DNA of 38,370 nt. It comes from CAYRGG01 sp964423745 (GTDB lineage: Bacteria; Pseudomonadota; Gammaproteobacteria; Competibacterales; Competibacteraceae). The notes below the pieces were generated by a model. That model saw nothing but the letters and a program-made list of their open reading frames with translations, did no database searches and was not told where the DNA came from. Positions 8,259-16,667 of this stretch are shown piece after piece. The stretch lies in contig CAYRGG010000043.1 of assembly GCA_964423745.1 (NCBI GenBank), positions 1 through 38,370 of the forward strand. Reading direction: 5' to 3'. Both the position numbers and the translations under genes were made by a program. The first letter of the stretch is position 1. Each line of letters starts with the position of its first letter.

Positions 8259-9611
8259 ATGGCTCTACAATTGTCCGTACAAGCGCAGACTGTTTATACC
8301 GTATCTCATCTTAATAGCGTAGTAAAAACTCTATTGGAAGAACACTTTACGCTGGTTTGGTTAGAAGGGGAAGTCTCTAACCTTACGCGTCCTTCGTCTG
8401 GACATCTGTATTTTTCCCTTAAAGACACCAATGCCCAAATCCGTTGTGTGCTATTCCGTCATCGTAGTGGGCTGCTGGGAAAATCTATTAGCAATGGTCA
8501 GCATCTACTGGTCAAGGCACGCATTGGCCTTTATGAACCCCGTGGTGACTTACAGCTTATCATAGATTATTTAGAAGAAACGGGGGCTGGTGCTCTCCGA
8601 CGCGCCTTTGAAGAACTCCGCCAGCGTTTGTATCAAGAGGGTCTTTTTGCCACTGAGCACAAACGCCCTCTACTTCGTTTACCCGATCGTATTGGGGTCA
8701 TCACCTCACCGAGCGGTGCAGCCATTCGGGACGTGCTAAGTATTTTAAAACGCCGTTTCCCAGCTTTGCCGGTGCGGGTTTATCCAGTGTCTGTACAGGG
8801 CGAACGGGCTGCAGAACAGATTGCCCAAGCTATCAATTTGGCCTCTCAGCGCCGTGACTGTGATGTTCTATTACTGGTGCGGGGTGGCGGTTCCCCCGAA
8901 GATTTGATGGCGTTTAATGAAGAAATAGTCGCCCGCGCTATCCATGGTTGCACTGTACCCTTGGTGTCTGGCGTGGGTCATGAGGTGGATATCACTATCG
9001 CTGATCTGGTGGCTGATGTACGGGCACCAACCCCTTCAGCGGCCGCCGAACTGGTCAGTCCAGATCGGCTTGAGTGGTTGCATCGGTTTAGCCAATTACA
9101 AACCCGGCTAATCAATATTTCACGAGGGCGATTGGCAAGTTTGCAACAGAGTTTGGCATGGCTGGAACAGCGTCTTGACCGCCAGCACCCAAAAAACCGT
9201 CTCCAGGATCAGGCCCAGCGTATCGATGAACTGGAACAACGTCTACAGAGGGCCATGGCACTGCGGCTAGAGCGGTATACAGCTCGAACGGCTAGTCTTG
9301 CTCACCAATTGCGTCTTAGCAACCCTGCTCCACACATACAGCAATTGCAAACACGCTGCACCGTTCTCCAGGTACGTCTCGAAAATAGTATGCGGCATCG
9401 TATAGAACAGCAAACACAACGGCTTGCCCATGCTGGACAAGCGTTGCACGCCATCAGTCCGCTACATACCCTCAAACGCGGCTATGCCATCCTGCGGCAT
9501 TATCCAGAAGGTGAGATCATCCGCCGTGCGGATCAGACAAAACCTGGTGATGAGGTGGAAGCTTTACTCCACGAGGGTCGTCTGATATGTAAGGTTGAAA
9601 AAATCAAATAA
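8259..9611 (+). CDS. xseA: Exodeoxyribonuclease VII large subunit
   Basis: XseA is the catalytic subunit of exonuclease VII, which degrades single-stranded DNA from both ends. The product has an N-terminal OB-fold (VWLEGEVSNLTRPSSGHLYFSLKD, about 34-57), the catalytic core with IGVITSPSGAAIRDVL, LLLVRGGGSPEDLMAFNEEIVARAI and VSGVGHEVDITIADLVADVRAPTPSAAAE, then a long Gln/Arg-rich coiled-coil region (about 275-395) and a short C-terminal segment RGYAIL. Its 450 residues are close to the 456 of E. coli. The ATG at 8259 lacks a clear Shine-Dalgarno. The small subunit xseB is not in the window. Confidence 0.97.
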   Translation: MALQLSVQAQTVYTVSHLNSVVKTLLEEHFTLVWLEGEVSNLTRPSSGHLYFSLKDTNAQIRCVLFRHRSGLLGKSISNGQHLLVKARIGLYEPRGDLQLIIDYLEETGAGALRRAFEELRQRLYQEGLFATEHKRPLLRLPDRIGVITSPSGAAIRDVLSILKRRFPALPVRVYPVSVQGERAAEQIAQAINLASQRRDCDVLLLVRGGGSPEDLMAFNEEIVARAIHGCTVPLVSGVGHEVDITIADLVADVRAPTPSAAAELVSPDRLEWLHRFSQLQTRLINISRGRLASLQQSLAWLEQRLDRQHPKNRLQDQAQRIDELEQRLQRAMALRLERYTARTASLAHQLRLSNPAPHIQQLQTRCTVLQVRLENSMRHRIEQQTQRLAHAGQALHAISPLHTLKRGYAILRHYPEGEIIRRADQTKPGDEVEALLHEGRLICKVEKIK

Positions 9612-9640
9612 TTGATCTCCAAACTTTGGCCATTACCCTG

Positions 9641-9895
9641 TTAATCCGCATCCATAAGTTCTCCCCGCAGTTCAGCTTCCGTATATTGGAAAGGTGATAT
9701 CTGAAAACGACCCAGAGCGCTAATAAATGCAGCCCGAGATAGACCTGCAATTTCCGCTGCACGTTCCTGAGATATCTGGCCAAGTTCGTACCACTTCACC
9801 GCAGCGGCTAAACGCATCTCCTGAACAAACTCTTCGGGATCTTTTCGAAGGGTAGAAAAGATACATTCTGGTAGTTGGATCTTCAATTGTGTCAC
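9641..9895 (-). CDS. UPF0175 family protein (antitoxin-like)
   Basis: This small HTH-containing protein belongs to the UPF0175 family, often found next to PIN-type (DUF3368) toxins. The typical motif LAAAVKWYELGQISQERAAEIAGLSRAAFISALGRF spans the middle, and the C-terminal FQYTEAELRGEL is also typical. A start at GTG 9895 is preferred to upstream TTG codons (9922, 9910): GAGGAAGG ends 5 bases before it and it gives the usual family length (84 residues). It lies 35 bases downstream of ispG on the same strand and is convergent with xseA. No toxin partner is next to it, so it looks like an orphan. Confidence 0.8.
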   Translation of the reverse strand: MTQLKIQLPECIFSTLRKDPEEFVQEMRLAAAVKWYELGQISQERAAEIAGLSRAAFISALGRFQISPFQYTEAELRGELMDAD

Positions 9896-9930
9896 TGCAG
9901 CCTTCCTCAAAGCAATTTGCAAACGACGTA

Positions 9931-11160
9931 CTAAACACCGTAGTTTTTAACCACATAATCATCGACGATACGCTGAAAATCCTGGGCAATGGTATCGCCT
10001 TTCAATGTTACGGTCTTTTCGCCATCCACATAGACGGGCGCAACGGGTCGTTCTCCTGTACCGGGCAAGCTAATCCCGATATTAGCCATTTTGCTCTCCC
10101 CTGGCCCATTAACCACACACCCCATCACCGCCACAGTCATGTCTTCTACACCAGGATACTGTTTGCTCCAGAGGGGCATCTGTTGGCGCAGGTAAGCTTG
10201 AATATCTTGGGCCAGGTGTTGGAAATAGTCGCTACTGGTGCGTCCGCAGCCAGGACAAGCGACCACTTGCGGGGTAAAAGCGCGTAACCCCATGGATTGC
10301 AGTATCTCTTGAGCCACCAAGACTTCTTGAACCCGGCTACCCCCCGGCTCCGGGGTTAAGGAAATGCGGATGGTATCGCCGATGCCTTCTTGCAGTAGGA
10401 TAGCCAACGCCGCCGTCGAGGCGACAACCCCCTTGGTACCCATGCCTGCTTCGGTGAGCCCCAGGTGTAAAGGATACTCACAACGGTCTGCCAAGGCACG
10501 ATAGACGGCAATCAGATCTTGCACGCCACTCATCTTGACGGAGATGATGATTTTGTCGTGGGCAAGACCGATTTCTTCCGCCCGCTTGGCGCTTTCCAAC
10601 GCAGAAACAACCATCGCTTCTCGAATCACTTCCTGGGATTCCCGGGGTTGAGAAAGCCGTGCATTGTCATCCATCAATTGCACTAACAACGCCTGATCCA
10701 GGCTACCCCAATTCACCCCGATACGCACCGGCTTTTGATAGCGGCACGCCAGCTCCACGATGGTGGCAAATTGTTCGTCCTTTTTTTTGCCACGCCCCAC
10801 ATTACCCGGATTAATACGGTATTTGGCCAGGGCCTCGGCACAGTCGGGATATTTACTCAGCAGTTTATGACCATTGAAATGGAAATCCCCAATCAAAGGC
10901 ACATTTAAATCCATGTCATCCAGACGCGCCCGCACCGCCGGCACCGCCTGGGCGGCTTCTTCGGTATTTACCGTAATCCGCACTAATTCAGATCCTGCGT
11001 TAGCCAGTTGCGCCACTTGGGTGGCGGTGGCAGCAGCATCCGCCGTGTCGGTGTTGGTCATGGACTGCACCACGATGGGGGCATTACCCCCCACCGTGAC
11101 GCCACCTACTGAAACCGCCACGGCATGACGCCGTGTGACGGGAGATGAGGCATTGGCCAT
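9931..11160 (-). CDS. ispG: 4-hydroxy-3-methylbut-2-enyl diphosphate synthase
   Basis: IspG (GcpE) converts MEcPP to HMBPP in the non-mevalonate isoprenoid pathway with a [4Fe-4S] cluster. The TIM-barrel N-terminal part includes VGGNAPIVVQSMTNTDTADA and IGDFHFNGHKLL. The C-terminal cluster domain supplies Cys302 and Cys305 (ACPGCGRTSSDYF), Cys348 and Glu355 (GCVVNGPGESK), the expected four ligands. The length of 409 residues fits proteobacterial IspG (372 in E. coli) with a longer C-terminal part. The start is ATG at 11160, 20 bases after the cysK stop, so cysK, ispG and the UPF0175 gene may be one transcript. Confidence 0.97.
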   Translation of the reverse strand: MANASSPVTRRHAVAVSVGGVTVGGNAPIVVQSMTNTDTADAAATATQVAQLANAGSELVRITVNTEEAAQAVPAVRARLDDMDLNVPLIGDFHFNGHKLLSKYPDCAEALAKYRINPGNVGRGKKKDEQFATIVELACRYQKPVRIGVNWGSLDQALLVQLMDDNARLSQPRESQEVIREAMVVSALESAKRAEEIGLAHDKIIISVKMSGVQDLIAVYRALADRCEYPLHLGLTEAGMGTKGVVASTAALAILLQEGIGDTIRISLTPEPGGSRVQEVLVAQEILQSMGLRAFTPQVVACPGCGRTSSDYFQHLAQDIQAYLRQQMPLWSKQYPGVEDMTVAVMGCVVNGPGESKMANIGISLPGTGERPVAPVYVDGEKTVTLKGDTIAQDFQRIVDDYVVKNYGV

Positions 11161-11180
11161 AATAATACTACTAAGTTAAT

Positions 11181-12095
11181 TTATTCAAATAGCTCTGGCA
11201 CTGATAAATACCGCTCGCCAGTATCGTAACAAAATGTCAGCACCCGACTACCATCGGGAATATCGGGCAGTTTCTTTTCCACGGCGGCTAGGGAAGCCCC
11301 CGAGGAAATGCCGATAAAGATGCCTTCTTCCCGCACACAGCGAGCAGCAAATCGAAAGGCATCGGCGTTTTCCACCTGGATAACCCCATCCAGAATGTCT
11401 GTATTCAATATTTTAGGAATAAAGCCGGCGCCAATGCCCTGCAAGGGATGGGGACCCTTTTGGCCGCCGTTGATGACCGGGGATGCAGCCGGTTCAACAC
11501 CAAACACCTTGAGGTTGGGGAATTTTTCCTTGAGCACTTCGGCGCAGCCGGTGATATGTCCACCCGTGCCGATACCAGTAATCATATAGTCAAGTCCATC
11601 GGGAAAATCAGCCAAAATTTCTTTGGAGGTTGCTCGCTTGTGTATTTCCACATTGGCCGGGTTTTCAAACTGTTGCGGCATCCAAGCGTTCTGGGTTTCC
11701 TGTAGGAGTTCTTCGGCTTTTGCAATCGCCCCCGGCATACCTTTTTCCTTAGGCGTAAGCACCAGTTCTGCCCCCAGGGCTGACATATAGCGGCGTCGCT
11801 CGATGCTCATGGACTCTGGCATGGTGAGGATCAACCGATAACCCTTAGCCGCTGCCACAATAGAAAGCCCAATACCGGTATTGCCGGAAGTGGGCTCAAT
11901 AATAACGGTATCTTTATTGATGACACCGCGGCTTTCCGCATCCTCGATCATGGACATGGCGATACGGTCTTTAATGCTAGCCCCGGGATTGGCTCTTTCC
12001 AACTTCATCCATATTTCCACGCGATTGTCGAACAAACGATTGATTCGTACATGGGGCGTATCGCCAATGGTTTCTAAGATATTTTGCGCTTTCAT
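11181..12095 (-). CDS. cysK: Cysteine synthase (O-acetylserine sulfhydrylase A)
   Basis: This PLP enzyme makes cysteine from O-acetylserine and sulfide. The lysine that binds PLP is Lys42 in NPGASIKDRIA. The substrate/PLP loop is EPTSGNTGIGLS, the phosphate-binding loop GIGTGGHITG, and IQGIGAGFIP-like sequence appears as LQGIGAGFIPKIL. The C-terminus has GISSGASLAAVEKK. At 304 residues it is CysM-sized, but the motifs favour CysK. The Shine-Dalgarno GGAGG lies 10 bases before the ATG. A perfect TTGACA (minus strand, 12165-12160) lies upstream but the matching -10 is poor. The product acts downstream of the CysE encoded in the nif operon. Confidence 0.95.
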   Translation of the reverse strand: MKAQNILETIGDTPHVRINRLFDNRVEIWMKLERANPGASIKDRIAMSMIEDAESRGVINKDTVIIEPTSGNTGIGLSIVAAAKGYRLILTMPESMSIERRRYMSALGAELVLTPKEKGMPGAIAKAEELLQETQNAWMPQQFENPANVEIHKRATSKEILADFPDGLDYMITGIGTGGHITGCAEVLKEKFPNLKVFGVEPAASPVINGGQKGPHPLQGIGAGFIPKILNTDILDGVIQVENADAFRFAARCVREEGIFIGISSGASLAAVEKKLPDIPDGSRVLTFCYDTGERYLSVPELFE

Positions 12096-12264
12096 AATTC
12101 ATTCGCCTCCGCAGAGATATTAATCAAATAAGCAGATAGTTGGTGAGTCATTGCAGCCATGTCAATTTTGGTTCGACAGCTTTTCAAAATAAATGTTAGA
12201 AGATAAACAATATACCACTGCATCGACATGCGCTATGGCATAGAAAACAAGCACATCTATTTAT

Positions 12265-12945
12265 TTATGTACTGGCACCCATTTCGTCGATAAAACGATT
12301 GGCCTCCTCAATGGAAGCCTCCATATCTGAAATTAATGTAGCAACTTCCGCTTCCAATGAAGCGACTGTGCCTTCCAGGGCGGCAATGGCCCGGGCGTTA
12401 AGATTATGCTTTAAAAATAAAACCTGATCGCGAAAGGCATTGAGCACAGGCTGCATTTTGTCCTCAGCACGCCGCATAACCACGATAAGCTCCTCGTATT
12501 GCGCTTGCGTAGCCTCAAGCTGTTGTTCACTGGCATTGCGTAAGTTTTGGTCCGTATAAGCGTCAAGTTCGTCTTGCCACTCGCGAAACAACGCTCTGGC
12601 TACCCGTTCCACGTCGTTGATATTCTGACTCACTTGAGCAGCTTTTTCTTCACTTTGCTCAAATTCCGTTTCCAGTTGCCGGTATACTGTTTCTAACTCA
12701 CCGCCCTCAAAATCGATGAGTGCGCTAAATTGTTCAAGGGCGCTAGAGAATTGCTCCTTTGCCTGCTCTTGGCTGTCTCGGGCATCATCCACTTCACTGA
12801 CTAAAATATCGCGTTTTTCTTGGCCAAAAGCCTCCATAGTGCGATAGTAGGCGGCATCATACATGGATTGACAACCGCTAAGCTGTATGGCTAAACAAAT
12901 ACATGAAACGATCAAGATGAGCCGTTGTCGCGTATTATATATCAT
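12265..12945 (-). CDS. DUF2959 family lipoprotein
   Basis: This protein of unknown function is probably anchored in a membrane facing the periplasm. The N-terminus is a lipoprotein signal: basic NTRQR, a hydrophobic stretch LILIVSCICLAIQ, then lipobox LSGC with the cysteine near residue 25. The rest is highly acidic and helical (EQAKEQFSSALEQFSAL, EAEVATLISDMEASIEEANRFIDEM) and likely forms coiled coils. YDAAYYRTMEAFGQEKRDILV after the lipobox is characteristic of DUF2959. The start may be ATG 12945 or the adjacent in-frame GTG 12948, which has slightly better spacing from GAGA. It is divergent from the MoxR-VWA pair. Confidence 0.85.
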   Translation of the reverse strand: MIYNTRQRLILIVSCICLAIQLSGCQSMYDAAYYRTMEAFGQEKRDILVSEVDDARDSQEQAKEQFSSALEQFSALIDFEGGELETVYRQLETEFEQSEEKAAQVSQNINDVERVARALFREWQDELDAYTDQNLRNASEQQLEATQAQYEELIVVMRRAEDKMQPVLNAFRDQVLFLKHNLNARAIAALEGTVASLEAEVATLISDMEASIEEANRFIDEMGAST

Positions 12946-13115
12946 CACAATTTGTTCTCGTTGTAGAATGCGAACGAATGACTAAAACCGCTGCTGATGA
13001 TAGCACAGGGTTTATAAGTATCGACAAGGTTAAGAGGTCGTCAAGGACCGAAACTGCCCTTGGACGAGCATTGTGTCCTGCTACGGAACGTGGCATTAGC
13101 CTGCTATGTATGGTG

Positions 13116-13160
13116 AGTTTAAACTTGGGAATGCTGCGCATTCTAAAACTGTAGTTTAAA
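13116..13160. promoter_or_regulatory. Hairpin flanked by two AGTTTAAA words
   Basis: The 10-base palindrome AGTTTAAACT (13116-13125) and a second AGTTTAAA (13153-13160) flank a hairpin GAATGC-TGC-GCATTC (13129-13143). All lie in the divergent region between the DUF2959 gene and the MoxR gene. The symmetric layout suggests a regulatory site; this is inference. Confidence 0.3.
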
Positions 13161-13217
13161 ATAGGGCGCCAAGATATTTTTAACCCTATTCCTATCCCTA
13201 TCGCAAAAGGAAAATCC

Positions 13218-14072
13218 ATGTCAAACAGCCGTTTTCGTGGTACTGAAAATTACGTTGCCACCGATGACTTGATGATGGCGGTGAATGCCTCCATTACCCT
13301 AGGGCGTCCACTGCTGGTTAAAGGGGAACCCGGTACCGGCAAAACTAAACTGGCCGTGGAAGTAGCCCACGCGCTGGATCGCAACTTGATTGAATGGCAT
13401 ATTAAATCTACCACTAAAGCCCGCCAAGGACTTTACGAATACGACGCTGTATCGCGGCTACGGGATTCGCAACTGGGAGATGATCGCGTTCACGATATCC
13501 GCAATTACATTGTCAAGGGTAAGCTTTGGGAAGCTTTTGAAGCCGATGTACAGCCGGTTTTGCTCATCGATGAAATCGATAAAGCCGATATCGAATTTCC
13601 TAACGATCTGCTTCAAGAGCTGGATCGTATGGAATTCTTCGTCTACGAGACGAAGCAAATGGTGCAAGCCAAGCACCGGCCTATTATTGTGATCACTAGC
13701 AATAATGAGAAAGAACTCCCAGATGCTTTTCTTCGGCGCTGCTTTTTCCATTACATCCGCTTTCCCGATCGGGACACCATGACAGAGATCATTCAGGTCC
13801 ATTTTCCTGACTTGAAAAAACACTTGCTCAATGAAGCGTTAGAAGCTTTTTTCGAAGTACGTGATGTCCCTGGCCTCAAAAAACGGCCCTCTACCTCAGA
13901 GCTACTGGATTGGATCAAGCTACTGGTAGCGGAAGATATTCCGCCGGAAGCTCTGCGTAGTAAAGACCAACACAAGATTATTCCCCCTCTTCATGGCGCA
14001 CTGTTAAAAAACGAGCAGGATGTGCACCTGTTCGAGCGGCTTTTGTTTATGAATCGTCGTAAGGGACGTTAG
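13218..14072 (+). CDS. MoxR family AAA+ ATPase
   Basis: MoxR ATPases are chaperone-like and usually act with a von Willebrand factor A (VWA) partner to insert cofactors or assemble complexes. Walker A is GEPGTGKT (residues 36-43), Walker B LLIDEID (115-121), sensor 1 is in IIVITSNNEKELPDAFLRRC, which also carries the arginine finger type RR. The 284-residue length is typical. The start has AAAGGA 6-7 bases upstream. The stop is 2 bases before the VWA gene, so the two form an operon. It is divergent from the DUF2959 lipoprotein. The client complex is not identifiable here. Confidence 0.93.
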   Translation: MSNSRFRGTENYVATDDLMMAVNASITLGRPLLVKGEPGTGKTKLAVEVAHALDRNLIEWHIKSTTKARQGLYEYDAVSRLRDSQLGDDRVHDIRNYIVKGKLWEAFEADVQPVLLIDEIDKADIEFPNDLLQELDRMEFFVYETKQMVQAKHRPIIVITSNNEKELPDAFLRRCFFHYIRFPDRDTMTEIIQVHFPDLKKHLLNEALEAFFEVRDVPGLKKRPSTSELLDWIKLLVAEDIPPEALRSKDQHKIIPPLHGALLKNEQDVHLFERLLFMNRRKGR

Positions 14073-14074
14073 TT

Positions 14075-15265
14075 ATGTTGATCGAGTTTTTTTATAAACT
14101 GCGCGACGCCAAACTACCGGTTTCTATAACCGAGTATTTAACCCTCCTCAAAGGTCTTGAAGAACAAGTGGCGGGCTATAGCGTAGAGGATTTTTACTAT
14201 CTATCCCGCGCTACGCTAGTTAAAGACGAACGTTATTACGATCGTTTTGATCAAGTATTTGGGACTCATTTCGAGGGTTTGGAAGCACTTTTTGATGAGG
14301 TTATTGGTGAAATCCCTGAGGAGTGGCTACGCAAACAAATGGAATTGAACCTTAGCGAAGAGGAAAAGCAGAAGATTGAATCCATGGGTGGCTGGGAAAA
14401 GCTCATGGAAACCTTGCGCAAACGTCTGGAAGAACAAGAGGGACGCCACCAAGGGGGGGATAAGTGGATCGGCACCGCCGGGCGATCTCCCTTTGGTGCT
14501 TACGGTTATAACCCGGAAGGCGTGCGGATTGGCCAAGATCGATCTCGCCACCGACGGGCTGTTAAGGTATGGGATAAGCGCGAATTTCGTAATTTAGACG
14601 ACTCGGTGGAGTTAGGCACCCGCAACATCAAATTGGCGTTACGTAAATTGCGTAAATTTGCCCGTCAAGGCGCTGCCCAAGAGCTAGATTTGGACGACAC
14701 CATTCGCTCCACTGCCCGCAAAGCAGGCATGCTGGATCTAAAAATGATCCCAGAGCGCCACAACGCCGTTAAGGTCTTGTTATTTCTCGATGTGGGCGGG
14801 TCCATGGACGACCATGTACAAAGCTGTGCGGAATTGTTTTCGGCGGCTAAAAGCGAATTCAAGCACCTAGAGTATTTTTATTTTCATAATTTTATCTATG
14901 AAAGCGTCTGGAAAGACAATTACCGTCGTTATAACGAACGTCTACCCACCATGGATGTGATTCATACCTTTAGCCATGATTACAAATTGATTTTCGTCGG
15001 CGATGCTACCATGAGTCCCTACGAAATCGCCTACCCTGGAGGCAGCGTTGAACATTTTAACGAAGAAACCGGCGCTGTATGGATTAACCGTTTATTAGAA
15101 GCTTACCCCTATGCCATTTGGCTCAATCCGCAACCGGAGTCTTATTGGGAATACACGCCGTCTATCCAAATGAGTCGTGAGCTGATGAAAAATCGCATGT
15201 TTCCCATGACCTTAGAAGGTTTAGAAAATGCTATTCGGACACTGCAGAAACAGCCTACCCATTGA
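14075..15265 (+). CDS. VWA domain protein, CoxE-like family
   Basis: This partner of the upstream MoxR ATPase belongs to the VWA/CoxE-like family. The N-terminal half (1-180) is charged and helical with EEEKQKIESMGGWEKLMETLRKRLEEQ. The VWA domain begins near residue 230 (VKVLLFLDVGGSMDDHVQSC). Its MIDAS motif is DVGGS (239-243) rather than DxSxS, so the second metal ligand is Gly; from memory this is common in this subfamily. A second MIDAS-region element may be FVGDATMSPYEI. The length is 396 residues. AAGGGA lies 9 bases before the ATG, inside the end of the MoxR gene. Metal binding through the changed motif is uncertain. Confidence 0.9.
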   Translation: MLIEFFYKLRDAKLPVSITEYLTLLKGLEEQVAGYSVEDFYYLSRATLVKDERYYDRFDQVFGTHFEGLEALFDEVIGEIPEEWLRKQMELNLSEEEKQKIESMGGWEKLMETLRKRLEEQEGRHQGGDKWIGTAGRSPFGAYGYNPEGVRIGQDRSRHRRAVKVWDKREFRNLDDSVELGTRNIKLALRKLRKFARQGAAQELDLDDTIRSTARKAGMLDLKMIPERHNAVKVLLFLDVGGSMDDHVQSCAELFSAAKSEFKHLEYFYFHNFIYESVWKDNYRRYNERLPTMDVIHTFSHDYKLIFVGDATMSPYEIAYPGGSVEHFNEETGAVWINRLLEAYPYAIWLNPQPESYWEYTPSIQMSRELMKNRMFPMTLEGLENAIRTLQKQPTH

Positions 15266-15413
15266 GGGTTAGCTATTTATTGCAATTGGAAGTAAACCCA
15301 AACACTGATGCAGGTTAGCGACTATATAGTAGGTTGTACATAGCCGAAAGCAATCCAAGTCCTGTTTTGATTCCTTTAAAGCAATTTTTGTTACAAGCTT
15401 TGTGAGTTTAAAT

Positions 15414-15638
15414 ATGGCAATTCATTGGCAAGAGTATATAGAAAGCACACCGAATATACTTCGTGGTAAGCCACGTATCAAAGGTACTCGTATTCCTGCA
15501 AGTCTCATTCTTGGCTATCTTGCTGAAGGTTATGATGCAACGCACATAACAGAAGAGTTTCCCGATCTCAACCCGCAACAGATTGCCGCATGTTTGGATT
15601 ACGCCAGAGATCTCGCTGAGTTTGAAGCAGAAGCTTGA
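15414..15638 (+). CDS. DUF433 antitoxin-like protein
   Basis: This 74-residue protein is a DUF433 member, a winged-helix-like antitoxin family. The signature is PNILRGKPRIKGTRIPASLILGYLAEG followed by EEFPDLNPQQIAACLDYARD. The ATG at 15414 gives the usual family start; an in-frame GTG at 15402 would add four residues. Its stop overlaps the next gene's start by one base (TGATG), so the two are translationally coupled. It probably binds and silences the DUF5615 partner and may repress the operon, as in related pairs. Confidence 0.88.
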   Translation: MAIHWQEYIESTPNILRGKPRIKGTRIPASLILGYLAEGYDATHITEEFPDLNPQQIAACLDYARDLAEFEAEA

Positions 15639-16006
15639 TGAGTTTGAGGTTTTTCGCCGATCAGTGCGTACCCTTTTTAGTAGTTCGTTTACTGCGAGAT
15701 GCAGGCCATGAAGTGCTCGTATTGCGAGAGCACCTACCACCAAGTTCTGTTGATCCTATCGTCATTGCCAAAGCACAAAAGATGAACGCGATTTTAGTTT
15801 CAATAAATGGCGATTTTTCTGACATCGTGACCTATCCACCGAAAAACTTTAGAGACATTGTTGCTCTTCAGATCAGAAATCATCCTGAAACAATCCATTT
15901 GTTGATGGATCGACTAATAGCATACTGCTCAAAGCACTCAACAATAGAACACTATCAAGGCAAATTACTGCTTGTAGAAAGCCATCGTATTAGAATACGG
16001 CTGTAG
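15638..16006 (+). CDS. DUF5615 PIN-like toxin
   Basis: The 122-residue product has the PIN-like/Mut7-C fold signature of DUF5615: FFADQCVPFLVVRLLRDAGHEVLVLRE (acidic Asp near residue 7), IVIAKAQKMNAILVSINGDFSDI with a conserved Asp, and NFRDIVALQIRN. It is a likely RNase toxin of a type II module with the DUF433 gene immediately upstream, with which it shares one base. Family knowledge gives the toxin role; activity here is inferred. The stop is followed by a long AT-rich noncoding region. Confidence 0.87.
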   Translation: MSLRFFADQCVPFLVVRLLRDAGHEVLVLREHLPPSSVDPIVIAKAQKMNAILVSINGDFSDIVTYPPKNFRDIVALQIRNHPETIHLLMDRLIAYCSKHSTIEHYQGKLLLVESHRIRIRL

Positions 16007-16667
16007 AATAGCAAGAAAACTTCCTATAAATAATAATCGGCTAACAAAACACTGCTACGAAAAGTTAATGTAATCCGCTTTTTGATATCCCATTAACGAT
16101 TCTGCATCAACCCAACTTAAACAGGTTATATTTTCAATAAACAACTACATTAAAACAGTTAATAGCAAAATAATTTATTTAAATATTATAGGTAGCATAA
16201 AAATAATAATTTGTATCGTTTATAAGACTCAAAAATATTGAGGTATTTTATATAAACGAATTCAATTAAAACGTACAATATTTGGTATTAATTTGTTTCA
16301 CGGCTTAATAATAAATTCTTGGTGAACTGGTGGCTAAAACTTTTAATTTGATGTTCTCTTTGGATTGCAAACGTCTAATATTAAATGAAATTATATTTAT
16401 CAGAAAATTTGATGAAAGCCATTTACAAAACAGATGCATTCATCAACAAATATAGGAAAATTTCTTATTTACATATTTTATCTATTCCCTATAGTAAAGT
16501 AATTAATAATCGAAAAAAACCAAAAACAATATTATAAAACGATTAGATTTGACCCATTCAAGCGACAACCACATAAAGATGGGTAAAAAGCACTCCCGCA
16601 TAATAACAAACAGGAAGGTGTCCTTTAAACAGATGATCTGATATGGCTGAAACAAACTAAACGCACA
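16007..16667. other. AT-rich noncoding region upstream of the response regulator
   Basis: About 660 bases with no credible gene. Composition is much more AT-rich than the surrounding genes, with runs such as AATAATTTATTTAAATATTA near 16170-16190. No transposase, repeat pair or tRNA is visible. Such DNA is typical of regions bound by nucleoid silencers and of horizontally acquired segments. It must contain the promoter of the response regulator, but I cannot pick one with confidence. Confidence 0.6.

Noticed and set aside
15290..15370. Possible degenerate repeat containing GTAGGTTG upstream of the DUF433 gene
   Set aside because: It resembles short repeats seen near such gene pairs, but pairing is poor and no second copy is visible in the window.
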